From contig SFGF01000050.1 in NCBI GenBank assembly GCA_004556655.1, positions 1-34,598 of the forward strand: 34,598 nucleotides of DNA, written 5' to 3'. Positions 24,221 through 32,339 of this stretch are shown here, piece by piece. This DNA is from Lachnospiraceae bacterium (GTDB taxonomy: Bacteria; Bacillota; Clostridia; Lachnospirales; Lachnospiraceae). How positions within the stretch are numbered: the first letter of the stretch is position 1; each line of letters begins with the position of its first letter. The notes under the pieces are model-generated. The model searched no databases. It had not been told where the DNA came from and was given only the letters and a program-made list of their open reading frames with translations. The position numbers were made by a program, and so were the translations under genes.

Positions 24221-24475
24221 CGTGAAACACCTCCTGCTTAATAATAAGAATAGAAAACCAACAAAGGAATTACATACGCCAAGATCGCAAGGATTACACT
24301 CAGAACTGGCACAGAAAACCTTTTGTGCGGAATATACTGCAGGAACTTGCCCATACTGGTTCTTTTGATTTTTCTCAGTTGAGCGAACAATCCAACGTAT
24401 AAGTAAGACGATCCCTGTTACAAAAAGTAATAAAACAAGAATAATAATTAAAATTATAAAAAGACGTAAGGTCAT
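24221..24475 (-). other. Two overlapping frames, decayed zinc-ribbon membrane protein
   Basis: Frame A starts at the ATG at 24475 (after AGGGAGGAATCCATT) with a long helix (LFIILIIILVLLLFVTGIVLLI), then RSTEKNQKNQYGQVPAVY and SAQKVFC, the lead-in to a zinc ribbon seen elsewhere here, but then CASSECNPCDLGVC rather than CxxCG; it has no stop and runs into the lipoprotein. Frame B (24238-24354, MGKFLQYIPHKRFSVPVL...) encodes a clean C-terminal helix ending LLVFYSYY with stop TAA just before the next ribosome site, and is open upstream to about 24420. Both look natural over parts of the same DNA. A frameshifted gene is the simplest reading. Confidence 0.5.
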
Positions 24476-24533
24476 AATGGATTCCTCCCTATCTCTCTTT
24501 TAAACAGCTTCTTCCAGTATCAATCCCATTATT

Positions 24534-27500
24534 TTATAGGTCGATATGACCGCCGTACACTGTATGCCCGCTTGTTTTATCTACAGGGCGCTTTGTACCG
24601 CAGGCACCGCAGAAATCCTCATCCGGCGGAAGTTCCCTGCCGCAACCAGTACAGAATACCTTTTGTTCTGCTTGATCTGGGTTAGCCCGAGGCGGTTCCG
24701 GACGTCTGGTGCCACAGTTGACGCAAAATGTCTCATCCGGCAGCAATTCCCGACCGCAGTTGGTGCAGATTACTTTCTGAGCAGCATCAAAAGCGCCAAC
24801 GCTCTGATAGACCGGCTGTCCATAAGGCTGTGCTATGGGCATTTGATAGACCGGTTTCTCCTTTTTATAAGGATGTGTCAGCCACCAGCCCAGAAGGAAC
24901 GCCATAGGAATCAGAAACAGGATAGACAAACAGTATAATTCGCTGCGCATAAAATAGATGTTTCCCACAAGATGCGCAAAGGCGATAAAGATACTGAGTA
25001 TGCCAGGCAGGAACCACAGCCTGTGCAGCCCACGCTTGTGCTTACCGTCCTTGGCGCACGGCGTGATCGTCATGAGGGTAAGGAGCAGATAGCATAAACT
25101 TTCCAGCACATAGCAGCCGCAGATACCGATTGCCCACATCTTCGGGCCAAAGTGCAGCTCATATTCATAGGTTTCAAAAAAGCCCCGGGAGCCACTGTTG
25201 AGCAAAAAGCTTACAAGTGTAAAGACGGGTAATAGAGCCTGCATTGCCAGCGCACCCGACAGAAGTCCATTTCGTTTGCGCATAAACAGCAGAACCGTCA
25301 GCAGTACCATACTGCCGATCAGTAAAATCTGATAGATGATATGGGGCACAGAGTGGGTGCTGCCAAATTCCACCACCATACGGTAGCCGATCATCTGATC
25401 CAGCATTCCTGCTCGTAACAACAGAGATCTTAAGTTTTCAATCAATCCAAGCGCCAGCAATGCTGTGAAAATCGATGCGATCGGAAATTTCAGTTTTTTT
25501 GTTTTCTTCATTTTTCTTCCTCCTAGGAATGTGATCAGAACACCAAGAATCGCAACCACAGCCAGCAAAGCAAGCTGCAGTCCATTTTCTGTCCCACTGA
25601 CCGGAGTGATACTTCCGTCCGCGTTGACCTTTCCGCTGATTCTGTCTCCATCCATCAACAGCAGCTCCGGCGTCTGTGGGTCGCTACCGACTGAATCGGC
25701 GACAGGCAGCTCCATGGAGAACACCTGACCGGTTTTAATCTCCACATCGGGGTATTCCGCAGCACCGTAGCTCTCGCCGGTATCGCCAAAGGATACCGTG
25801 GATACCGACATTTTACCGTCATCTGTCGCCGTGATGCGCAGAGAATACGCTTCCGGATCATCGAATACGCCGATGCGCTTGGAATCCTCCACCACCATTA
25901 CTGCCACCTCAGGATGGGCGGCAAGGAGTTCCTCATCCACCTGATTGTCCGTGATCCGACCGACAACTTCACCGTTTTTTACAACCTCAACATCAACGGG
26001 ACAGTGGATGGCTGTTTGAGAATAAGGGCTACAGCATTTGACCTCTTCCTCCACAACAGTGGTCAGATAGTTGCTGATATCGTGGTTTTTAGATTCGATC
26101 AGGTTTTTGATCCCGTTATTGTTAACTGCAAACAGGTGGCTGAACTGATCGATATGACCGAACTTTCCTTTTCCAGAATTTCCGCTTGTGGTAAGAATAT
26201 TTCGGCCATTTGGGCCAAATGTATCATGAAAATTATAAATATTATGAATGTTTTCATATCCGCCCACAACTGGATTTTCCACCTTGATGGAATCTATGGC
26301 ACCATAGGTGTATGTAAAGATCCGAGTTGGATCTGTATCCTGAAAAATCCAGCTATTACCTGATTCAGGATGATTTGCTATAGCTGCTGTCAGATTTGCA
26401 GCCGCTCCGCCAAGGCTATATCCGGTGATAAAGAATACACGGGGTATTTCTGTGTCATACAAATCTTCATGTCCATTCGCATATGACCGCATTTTATCCC
26501 AGATTTTTACCTCAAAGTCAGCTACATAGTTATAGGCTTTATAACTTAAGAACTTTCTGTCCGCTATCATAAACTGATCCCCTGTAAATTCGCTAAGTTC
26601 CTGAGAACCACGAGCGACAATGAGAATCAGGTTTGCCTCTTCACCATTCAGCATCATCGGGCGGTGTGCAATGCTGAAAGCATTCTCGCCGCCGTAATTA
26701 CAGTTCGCTATATTGTTATTTTCAATTCCCATTTGAGAGAAAAGTTGACGAATCTCCGATTCGCCATCGCACGCAGCCTTATTTAACATCGCACCGAGCG
26801 TTGCCAATTCGTTGTCGTATTTATAGGCCGATTTTTCAAACAGGCTTTCTCTGAACTTTACGGACGTTCCGGCATAACTGACCGGAATTCCCGGCATATA
26901 TTTGTCAGCATCATCCACGGCTGACACCTGTTCATATGCCCTGTCCTGCCACCAGCCATCCGGGTAATCTACAACAATTCTGTTGTTTTCCAAATGATAA
27001 TAGATAGAGTCGATACCGTTCTGGAAGGGCTCCGAAGCGGTGGTGCCGCTGCGATACACATAGACACCGCGCACCTCGCTGGCGTCTGACTCCTTGACGA
27101 TGTATAGCTCTCCCTGATCTCCATCGTCGTATCGGTAAGTACCGATCCAGTCCGTTGAGCTTATTTGCTGATGTAAATATTTAATTTGATAACCGCAGGC
27201 TTTCAGGAAATCTCCCCATCCCCGGCGAATCGCTGTAAAAGACTGCAGAGGCATGGCGTCAAGCTCTTCTGTTGTTGCGGTGCGCAGATATTCAACCTGC
27301 CGGTTTTCTCTGAACGTATAGATATATGCCCGGGAGGATTGCCCGTCTGTCGCCCCATTGGTGATAATCAGTTCCGGGTAATCGTCCCCCGCAACATTGT
27401 AAAGACAGCCCTTCATTTCCGCACTGTCAAAATATTCCTGCCCCATGTTCCGAAAGCGCCCGTTTAAGAGAAAATTTGCGAATTCTCGGTTCCAGGGATT

Positions 27501-28028
27501 CACGTCCTCATCCTCCAGGTATACATCGGAATCCGGCGTCATATATCCGGCGATTTTCAGAGCCTCTTTTTCCACGGACACCGGAGCAGAATCTGCATAC
27601 TCCACAGAAAGGATCATGAGCCTCGACAAGTCGTCCCGGCTATAAAAGGCCACGATGTCATTTCTGGTCGGCTGGAACAGCTCATAAAACAGGGGATCAC
27701 CCATTCCGTAACGATAATCGCCGTCATAGTAATACTGATGGATGCTGAACAGGTATCCTTTCGCCTGTTCTTGCTCCTCATAGCTGCCGGTTACATCTGC
27801 GGCCTCATATTTGGCACGATCATAAAAGCGTATGGAATTTGATCCTTCAATACCGGTTTCTTCCCAACGGTATTTCTCCGCAATGGATCCTGGTAACGTA
27901 ATATCAAAACCGCTGAAGATTTCTGTTTGTATGGTAACTTCCTCGGACGCAGACACCGCCACGGAAGAAACCGGCAGACAGAGCATCAGCATAAACACTG
28001 ACAAAATCATGGATAATTTTTTCTTCAT
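24534..28028 (-). CDS. Secreted class-3 lipase domain fused to ~7 membrane helices and two zinc ribbons
   Basis: 1164 residues. A signal peptide (MILSVFMLMLCLPVSSVAVSA) is followed by a unique N-terminal region, and a class-3 lipase-like hydrolase around residues 400-640: LILIVARGSQELSEF, then FFITGYSLGGAAANL with nucleophile Ser538, and FTYTYGAIDS, NFHDTFGPNGR and FGHIDQFSH as candidate acid and His sites. From about 835 there are seven predicted helices, then two C-terminal zinc ribbons, CTNCGRELLPDETFCVNCG (about 1088) and CTGCGRELPPDEDFCGACG (about 1126). An outside N-terminus and seven helices put the ribbons in the cytoplasm. It lies 44 bases after the 868-residue zinc-ribbon protein, so one operon. 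Substrate and role are unknown; sensing or envelope maintenance is a guess. Confidence 0.8.
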   Translation of the reverse strand: MKKKLSMILSVFMLMLCLPVSSVAVSASEEVTIQTEIFSGFDITLPGSIAEKYRWEETGIEGSNSIRFYDRAKYEAADVTGSYEEQEQAKGYLFSIHQYYYDGDYRYGMGDPLFYELFQPTRNDIVAFYSRDDLSRLMILSVEYADSAPVSVEKEALKIAGYMTPDSDVYLEDEDVNPWNREFANFLLNGRFRNMGQEYFDSAEMKGCLYNVAGDDYPELIITNGATDGQSSRAYIYTFRENRQVEYLRTATTEELDAMPLQSFTAIRRGWGDFLKACGYQIKYLHQQISSTDWIGTYRYDDGDQGELYIVKESDASEVRGVYVYRSGTTASEPFQNGIDSIYYHLENNRIVVDYPDGWWQDRAYEQVSAVDDADKYMPGIPVSYAGTSVKFRESLFEKSAYKYDNELATLGAMLNKAACDGESEIRQLFSQMGIENNNIANCNYGGENAFSIAHRPMMLNGEEANLILIVARGSQELSEFTGDQFMIADRKFLSYKAYNYVADFEVKIWDKMRSYANGHEDLYDTEIPRVFFITGYSLGGAAANLTAAIANHPESGNSWIFQDTDPTRIFTYTYGAIDSIKVENPVVGGYENIHNIYNFHDTFGPNGRNILTTSGNSGKGKFGHIDQFSHLFAVNNNGIKNLIESKNHDISNYLTTVVEEEVKCCSPYSQTAIHCPVDVEVVKNGEVVGRITDNQVDEELLAAHPEVAVMVVEDSKRIGVFDDPEAYSLRITATDDGKMSVSTVSFGDTGESYGAAEYPDVEIKTGQVFSMELPVADSVGSDPQTPELLLMDGDRISGKVNADGSITPVSGTENGLQLALLAVVAILGVLITFLGGRKMKKTKKLKFPIASIFTALLALGLIENLRSLLLRAGMLDQMIGYRMVVEFGSTHSVPHIIYQILLIGSMVLLTVLLFMRKRNGLLSGALAMQALLPVFTLVSFLLNSGSRGFFETYEYELHFGPKMWAIGICGCYVLESLCYLLLTLMTITPCAKDGKHKRGLHRLWFLPGILSIFIAFAHLVGNIYFMRSELYCLSILFLIPMAFLLGWWLTHPYKKEKPVYQMPIAQPYGQPVYQSVGAFDAAQKVICTNCGRELLPDETFCVNCGTRRPEPPRANPDQAEQKVFCTGCGRELPPDEDFCGACGTKRPVDKTSGHTVYGGHIDL

Positions 28029-28072
28029 TGAAGCCCCTCGCTTTCAGACATTTTACGAAGCAATCGGTTTCC

Positions 28073-30679
28073 TTAGTCCTCCGGGGAAACAATTAACGTG
28101 TCTCCGGAAACAGTATAGGTTCCGCCGCCTGTGATGCCGGTTGCCGAATAGGTGTAATAAAAATGTGTTTCATCCATCGTATAGGTATAATCAAGCCAGC
28201 TTCCGTCCTCGGCTCTTAAAGTCATCGTACCGTCAGCGTTCAGTCGAATCAGGTGACGGCTGACATTTTCCGTATTGGGCTGCGCAACTTCAAGCGTCCA
28301 CTCGCCCAGCATAGAGGTTATGTCAAATCCGGACTGGCCGGCCGAATTTGCAGGGGTGAAGCAGAAATCCGTCGTTCCGAACGCCTCTGATATCTCATGG
28401 TCGTAATAAAAAATCCGATCTTCAAAGCTGAGATATAAATTTCCCGCCTCGAAGCGCGCCGTTCCCTGAAAGCCGCCGTATTCGGAGTCGACCGTTCCAG
28501 TATGATCGGACAACATCGTAATGGTCAGCTGATCGCTGAAGAACCGGTAAAAGCTAAGCTGACCGGAGAGCGTGGACGCATCCAAAGCCTCTAATTGCAG
28601 CGAAGCCGTCATATCGCTGTTTTCCCGTTCCCATACCCAATCACCTTCGTAATCGTAGGCAGAAACCGTATCCTCCAGTGAATTCTCTGGAACAGCAAGC
28701 TCCAACCGTTTTAGGATATCTTCCATTTCTGTCTGGAGCGATTCCTTCATCAGGTTTTTTTGTGCTCCGTAATCAGTGACACGGTCGCATACGTAGAACT
28801 GAACTGAGCTATATTCCGTAAATTCCATTCCATCCGGAAGCTGGTTCATATAAAAGGCGTTGTTTTCATATTGATAGACCTCTCCAAATTCCCCATTCTC
28901 GTCAAAGCCATATAAATGAACATACATGGGGGCATTGTCCAGGGAATCATATACCGGAACATACAGGTTTCCGCCATTTTGATAAATGCGGCTGCTAATG
29001 GCAGCTTCGTGGTTTTCCTCCTGCTGCCTTTCGCAGAAAAGCTGAACCGCTTCGCCGTTTTTTACTGTCCATACATCAACAAACGGAAAAATACTCTCGC
29101 GATTGTTATAGAGCATCACCAATTCCTCAGTGCCATCCTGATTAAAGTCCATCAGATCAATTTTGAATACACCACGTGCACTGCATTCATACTCAGCTTC
29201 ATCAAACCAGAGAGAGCCTTGATCTGCAAAGGTCTGTTTAACCACATTCGCATACAGCTCGGTGGTATTGACAGTCTCCTGATTATCTATTGAAGCGTCC
29301 TGACCGGATTCTCCAAAATAAATAATCGATCCGCCTTGTTTATCCGGGAGGAAGCAGTTATATCGTTCACTAGTTGCATCACCCTGCATCCAGCACGCAT
29401 CATTGGCACCAGCATGAATAAAGTTAGGAATCCCTTCAACCTTGTCAAAGACCGTTTCCTCCAGGGTCTCTGTATTGAGGAAGCAGAGGGTCATATTCTT
29501 AAAATAGTAGAGCCCGTTCTCGCATAGGGCGAATCTGTTATATGTGCTATCGTCATAAGATGCAAGCTTTTCGATCTCGCCGTCGTTGATGCTTAATCGG
29601 TAGATATTTTCCGAATCTGCATAATACAGATAGTCGCCTTTGGGAATGAAGGGGTAATATTTCTCCCAGAAATCCAGCACGTCTTCATCGTCCCGCAATG
29701 GCACTTTCCCGATTTCCTCTGCCTCCCCGAGTACCCCTTTCTCAATATCACTATACATTCGGTACAGCGTTTCGCCCATGCGATTATTCTCTGTATCGGG
29801 AACAAAGTAATAATAGTATCCGTCGTTATACGCGACAAAGCAGGCAGGCCCCTGGATGGAAAGCAAAGTGTCGTATTCGAACATCCCACCGGTATTCAGA
29901 TTCAACTGACAGAAGGAATATCTGTCGCTGAAGATGAGATAGTCTCCAAAGAAGTAAACCTCTTCCATTAGGGGCTGAAAATCGTCTCGATACAGTGACC
30001 TAGCATATCCAATGAAGTCCTCATAGCTTATAAGGGTGCCATTTTCCTTGCCGTCTTTGCTGAGCCAGTGAATTTCATATTCTTCGTCGCCCTGCTCTGT
30101 GGCATTTGTGAATTCTATAAAGCAGATTTTATCGTTCCAGAGGAAGATACCGCCCAGGGAATACAGGCTCCATCCATCGCCTTCAATTTTCTCTGTTTCG
30201 TATAGAATCTCCGGCTGTCCGCTCAGATCATTGCTGACCCGCTTAATACAGGGCGCCCAGGTTTCGGTCTCACTTAGAAAATATGTATACTGGTCATCGT
30301 AAACAACTGTGGAATATACCAGATTGATAGAGCTGTCGCTGCCTTTAGAGGAGCCGCCTTTCAGGCCGAACACAAAAATCAGCGCCACAGCAAGAATGAC
30401 CGCCAGCAATACGCCGCCAAGAGAAAGGCCGATGATGAGTCCCTTTTTCGACTTCTTTTGAACCGGAGCCGCCGCACCATAGCCCGTTTGCCCATTAAAA
30501 TTAGGCTCCTGCATCAGCGGCTCCGGTTTCGGTGTTTGGATGTTTTCCGCTTCATCCGTTATACCTGCCGGTTGCTGCGGCACCGGCGAAGCTTCTTGTG
30601 ATATCGTTACAGGCGCTCCACACGCGCTGCAAAATTTTGCGTTATCCGGCAAAGGATTCCCGCACTTTGAACAGAACAT
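28073..30679 (-). CDS. Zinc-ribbon, single-pass membrane protein with large extracytoplasmic domains
   Basis: 868 residues from the ATG at 30679 (after GAGAGGAGTAGAG; an upstream ATG at 30769 would add 30 unlikely residues). N-terminal zinc ribbon CSKCGNPLPDNAKFCSACG (3-21), Pro/Gln linker, one helix (80-105), then outside: a YWTD/DUF5050-like propeller region (VVYDDQYTYFLSETETW, CENGLYYFKNMTLCFL), an EF-hand/FG-GAP-like DFNQDGTEELVMLYNN, and a lipocalin-like C-terminus (GEWTLEV...LNADGTMTLRAEDG). It is the first gene of an operon driven by the box-A promoter at 30738-30782. Likely an envelope sensor or scaffold; function unknown. Confidence 0.8.
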   Translation of the reverse strand: MFCSKCGNPLPDNAKFCSACGAPVTISQEASPVPQQPAGITDEAENIQTPKPEPLMQEPNFNGQTGYGAAAPVQKKSKKGLIIGLSLGGVLLAVILAVALIFVFGLKGGSSKGSDSSINLVYSTVVYDDQYTYFLSETETWAPCIKRVSNDLSGQPEILYETEKIEGDGWSLYSLGGIFLWNDKICFIEFTNATEQGDEEYEIHWLSKDGKENGTLISYEDFIGYARSLYRDDFQPLMEEVYFFGDYLIFSDRYSFCQLNLNTGGMFEYDTLLSIQGPACFVAYNDGYYYYFVPDTENNRMGETLYRMYSDIEKGVLGEAEEIGKVPLRDDEDVLDFWEKYYPFIPKGDYLYYADSENIYRLSINDGEIEKLASYDDSTYNRFALCENGLYYFKNMTLCFLNTETLEETVFDKVEGIPNFIHAGANDACWMQGDATSERYNCFLPDKQGGSIIYFGESGQDASIDNQETVNTTELYANVVKQTFADQGSLWFDEAEYECSARGVFKIDLMDFNQDGTEELVMLYNNRESIFPFVDVWTVKNGEAVQLFCERQQEENHEAAISSRIYQNGGNLYVPVYDSLDNAPMYVHLYGFDENGEFGEVYQYENNAFYMNQLPDGMEFTEYSSVQFYVCDRVTDYGAQKNLMKESLQTEMEDILKRLELAVPENSLEDTVSAYDYEGDWVWERENSDMTASLQLEALDASTLSGQLSFYRFFSDQLTITMLSDHTGTVDSEYGGFQGTARFEAGNLYLSFEDRIFYYDHEISEAFGTTDFCFTPANSAGQSGFDITSMLGEWTLEVAQPNTENVSRHLIRLNADGTMTLRAEDGSWLDYTYTMDETHFYYTYSATGITGGGTYTVSGDTLIVSPED

Positions 30680-30737
30680 AATCTCTACTCCTCTCGCTTG
30701 CCGGAGACAAAAGCAGTCCCAGCTTATTTTCCATCCC

Positions 30738-30782
30738 ATTTTACCTGAAGCGGCAAAAAAGCGCCCCACACAATCAGGTAGT
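30738..30782 (-). promoter_or_regulatory. Box A promoter of the zinc-ribbon/lipase operon
   Basis: Minus strand: ACTACCTGATTGTGTGGGG starts at 30782, and a -10 TAAAAT lies at 30738-30743, 39 bases from the box start. The -35 position (GGGCGC) is poor, so an activator bound at the box is expected. The same arrangement occurs three more times in the window. Confidence 0.65.
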
Positions 30783-30803
30783 TTTCAGAAAATATTTTGA
30801 AAA
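30738..30803. repeat. 66-bp direct repeat, copy 1 (copy 2 at 32154-32219)
   Basis: Ungapped match to 32154-32219 with four differences in 66 bases, covering -10 box, spacer and box. Everything outside is different, so the promoter itself was duplicated or held by selection. Copy 2 belongs to the 343-residue lipoprotein gene. Confidence 0.9.
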
Positions 30804-30821
30804 CTACCTGATTGTGTGGGG
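30764..30821. repeat. 58-bp palindrome made of two divergent boxes
   Basis: The 23-base arms 30764-30786 and 30799-30821 are exact inverted copies (outer CCCCACACAATC, inner GTAGTTTTC) around a 12-base A/T centre that pairs further. Each arm is one regulatory box, giving divergent promoters A (minus) and D (plus). As DNA it could bind a dimer pair. Confidence 0.9.
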
Positions 30822-30847
30822 ACAAAGTCCTGCTCTGCAAATATAAT
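30803..30847 (+). promoter_or_regulatory. Box D promoter pointing right into a gene remnant
   Basis: ACTACCTGATTGTGTGGGG at 30803-30821, then TATAAT at 30842-30847, again exactly 39 bases from box start; -35 region GGGACA. It points into 30848-31065, where no intact gene exists. The TATAAT also lies in the reading frame of the remnant below, so it could be chance. Confidence 0.5.
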
Positions 30848-30931
30848 ATTGAACAAGGACAAACGTCACGTATTGCCGCTAAAGCGGAAATCAATGGAAT
30901 AGATTGGAAAAAAGAATTGACTGAGCTCTAG
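30821..30931 (+). pseudogene. Short C-terminal gene remnant
   Basis: In frame from 30821: DKVLLCKYNIEQGQTSRI, then AAKAEINGIDWKKELTEL and TAG. The composition looks like a genuine protein end, but there is no start codon or ribosome site, and the 5' side is the palindrome. I do not recognise the parent. The rest of 30680-31065 holds the promoter module, this remnant and a hairpin, with nothing else visible. Confidence 0.35.
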
Positions 30932-30999
30932 CGTACTTTTATTCTCCCTAAAGAAAGTAATAGATATAGGAAATCGTAAAAGCGAATTAAGCGCAGACA

Positions 31000-31039
31000 T
31001 AATTCAGCCGGAGCCTCTATTGAAGCTCCGGCTGAATTA
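31000..31039. terminator. 15-bp perfect hairpin between the remnant and the lipoprotein gene
   Basis: TAATTCAGCCGGAGC (31000-31014) pairs with GCTCCGGCTGAATTA (31025-31039) over a ten-base loop. It follows the minus-strand lipoprotein stop by 26 bases. No clean T-run follows on either strand, so termination may be weak. Confidence 0.65.
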
Positions 31040-31065
31040 TTATAAGCGGCTATTTTTATCTTGCC

Positions 31066-32097
31066 TCACCATGTAATATCCAGATGAAATTCATCTTCAC
31101 TAATAACTTTTTGGTCGAATGAAACAAATCGTCCTCCAGTTCCGCCAAATGCAAAAACGCAATCTTCAGGAGCGGGATTGCCGTCGGGATAATTAGGTGT
31201 CTTTTCTAGTGCATAAGCAATCACAAACGGAACCGGCCCCCAATGATTTGTTTCCATTGAGGCTCCAATGCCAAGCAAAGCGCTTTTTGAAAAAACAGCA
31301 GTTCCCGTATTATTGACATTGTAAAACAATTTTCCTTGATCGCCATACGCTACGTACATCATCATTTCCGGTCTTGCCCCACCAAGAATAAAAAATGTGT
31401 CATGCGGATTGGAACTCGTAATATCAAATCCATCAGTCATGTTGAAAGCCTCAAGAGTTCCCACTGCATAAACGATTTCCGACCAGTTTACATTCAGTCC
31501 ATAGGTTTTTGACAGAGGCCCTTCACTGATTCCCATTCTGCTCAAGCTTGGAAAGTCGTTTCCATTGGCGATTTCATTCCAAGCGCCATCCAGTAATTCG
31601 GTATTGTCCTGTTTGATCCAGGGGCTGATTTTCAGGTCGGTTTGGATAACGTAGCCGTCCTCGTCTGTGATGGTATATGTCTTCTCCTGCCAGGCGATGT
31701 CCACCGGCTGCACGCCATAGTCGTAATCCGTTACAGAGACTGTTATGGTGTTTTCAGAAACAGAATAGGTCCCTTCAAAATATGTACCGGTTGAACTATC
31801 GATCATGTAAAAAGTCTCACTGTTCACATGACATTCATATAACGATTCTTCTCCATTTTCTTCCTGTAAATAGAAATTGGTAGGATCTGCCACGTCGATC
31901 TGATGGATCCGGTTCTCCTCTCCATCCGGCATGATCAGCTCCAATGTCTGCATATCCAACATGAAATCCGGATCAAATTCTTCGCTGCTTTCTGCTTCCT
32001 GTGGGTTTGAGGATTTATTTAAATCCTCCGGTTGACTGGAGCAGGCGCAAAGACCAAACAGCATACATAAAACAAGTGATAACGCGATTTTCCTCAT
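31066..32097 (-). CDS. Lipoprotein with lipocalin-like and unknown domains
   Basis: 343 residues. Signal with lipobox LCAC (Cys19), an acidic Ser/Glu linker, then a beta-rich segment (FYMIDSSTGTYFEGTYSVSENTITVSVTDYD, TYTITDEDGYVIQTDLKI) similar in style to the C-terminus of the 868-residue protein. The C-terminal half (SLSRMGISEGPLSKTYGLNVNWSEI, FFILGGARPEMMMYVAYG, CVFAFGGTGGRFVSFD) belongs to no family I recognise. ATG follows TTAGGAGGAAAAC. Transcribed from box B at 32154-32198, so it is probably co-regulated with the zinc-ribbon operon. It ends before the 31000 hairpin. Confidence 0.8.
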   Translation of the reverse strand: MRKIALSLVLCMLFGLCACSSQPEDLNKSSNPQEAESSEEFDPDFMLDMQTLELIMPDGEENRIHQIDVADPTNFYLQEENGEESLYECHVNSETFYMIDSSTGTYFEGTYSVSENTITVSVTDYDYGVQPVDIAWQEKTYTITDEDGYVIQTDLKISPWIKQDNTELLDGAWNEIANGNDFPSLSRMGISEGPLSKTYGLNVNWSEIVYAVGTLEAFNMTDGFDITSSNPHDTFFILGGARPEMMMYVAYGDQGKLFYNVNNTGTAVFSKSALLGIGASMETNHWGPVPFVIAYALEKTPNYPDGNPAPEDCVFAFGGTGGRFVSFDQKVISEDEFHLDITW

Positions 32098-32153
32098 TTC
32101 GTTTTCCTCCTAATTGCTTGTCGGGTATAACGTTCCAACATGGAATTACGCTT

Positions 32154-32198
32154 ATTTTACCCGAACCGGCAAAAAAGCGCCACACACAATCAGGTAGT
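32154..32198 (-). promoter_or_regulatory. Box B promoter of the lipoprotein gene
   Basis: Minus strand ACTACCTGATTGTGTGTGG starts at 32198; -10 TAAAAT at 32154-32159, 39 bases away, -35 position TGGCGC. Part of the 66-bp repeat shared with 30738-30803. The -10 is 56 bases before the lipoprotein start. Confidence 0.65.
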
Positions 32199-32229
32199 TT
32201 TCAGAAGATATTTTGAAAATATTCCGTTC

Positions 32230-32275
32230 ACTACCCTTTTGTGTGGGTACGAAGTCGGCTTTTTCATGCTATAAT
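32230..32275 (+). promoter_or_regulatory. Box C promoter of the sensor kinase genes
   Basis: ACTACCCTTTTGTGTGGGT starts at 32230, with a consensus TATAAT at 32270-32275, 40 bases from the box start. This is the most diverged box (TGA replaced by CTT), and 11 extra bases (ATATTCCGTTC) separate it from box B compared with the palindromic pair at 30.8 kb. The ATG of the kinase gene is 64 bases downstream of the -10. Confidence 0.6.
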
Positions 32276-32339
32276 ATCATTATCATGTCCTAACTGTACT
32301 CATCAGCTGGAACCATCTTTTGTAAGGAGGGGGGATAGA

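Noticed and set aside
30680..30769. 30-residue N-terminal extension of the 868-residue protein
   Set aside because: It overlaps the promoter region, has no ribosome site, and zinc-ribbon proteins of this type start directly at MFCSKCG.
32241..32339. Longer start for the 7TM kinase gene (MWVRSRLFH...)
   Set aside because: It begins inside the box C promoter and has no ribosome site; the ATG at 32340 follows AAGGAGGGGGG.
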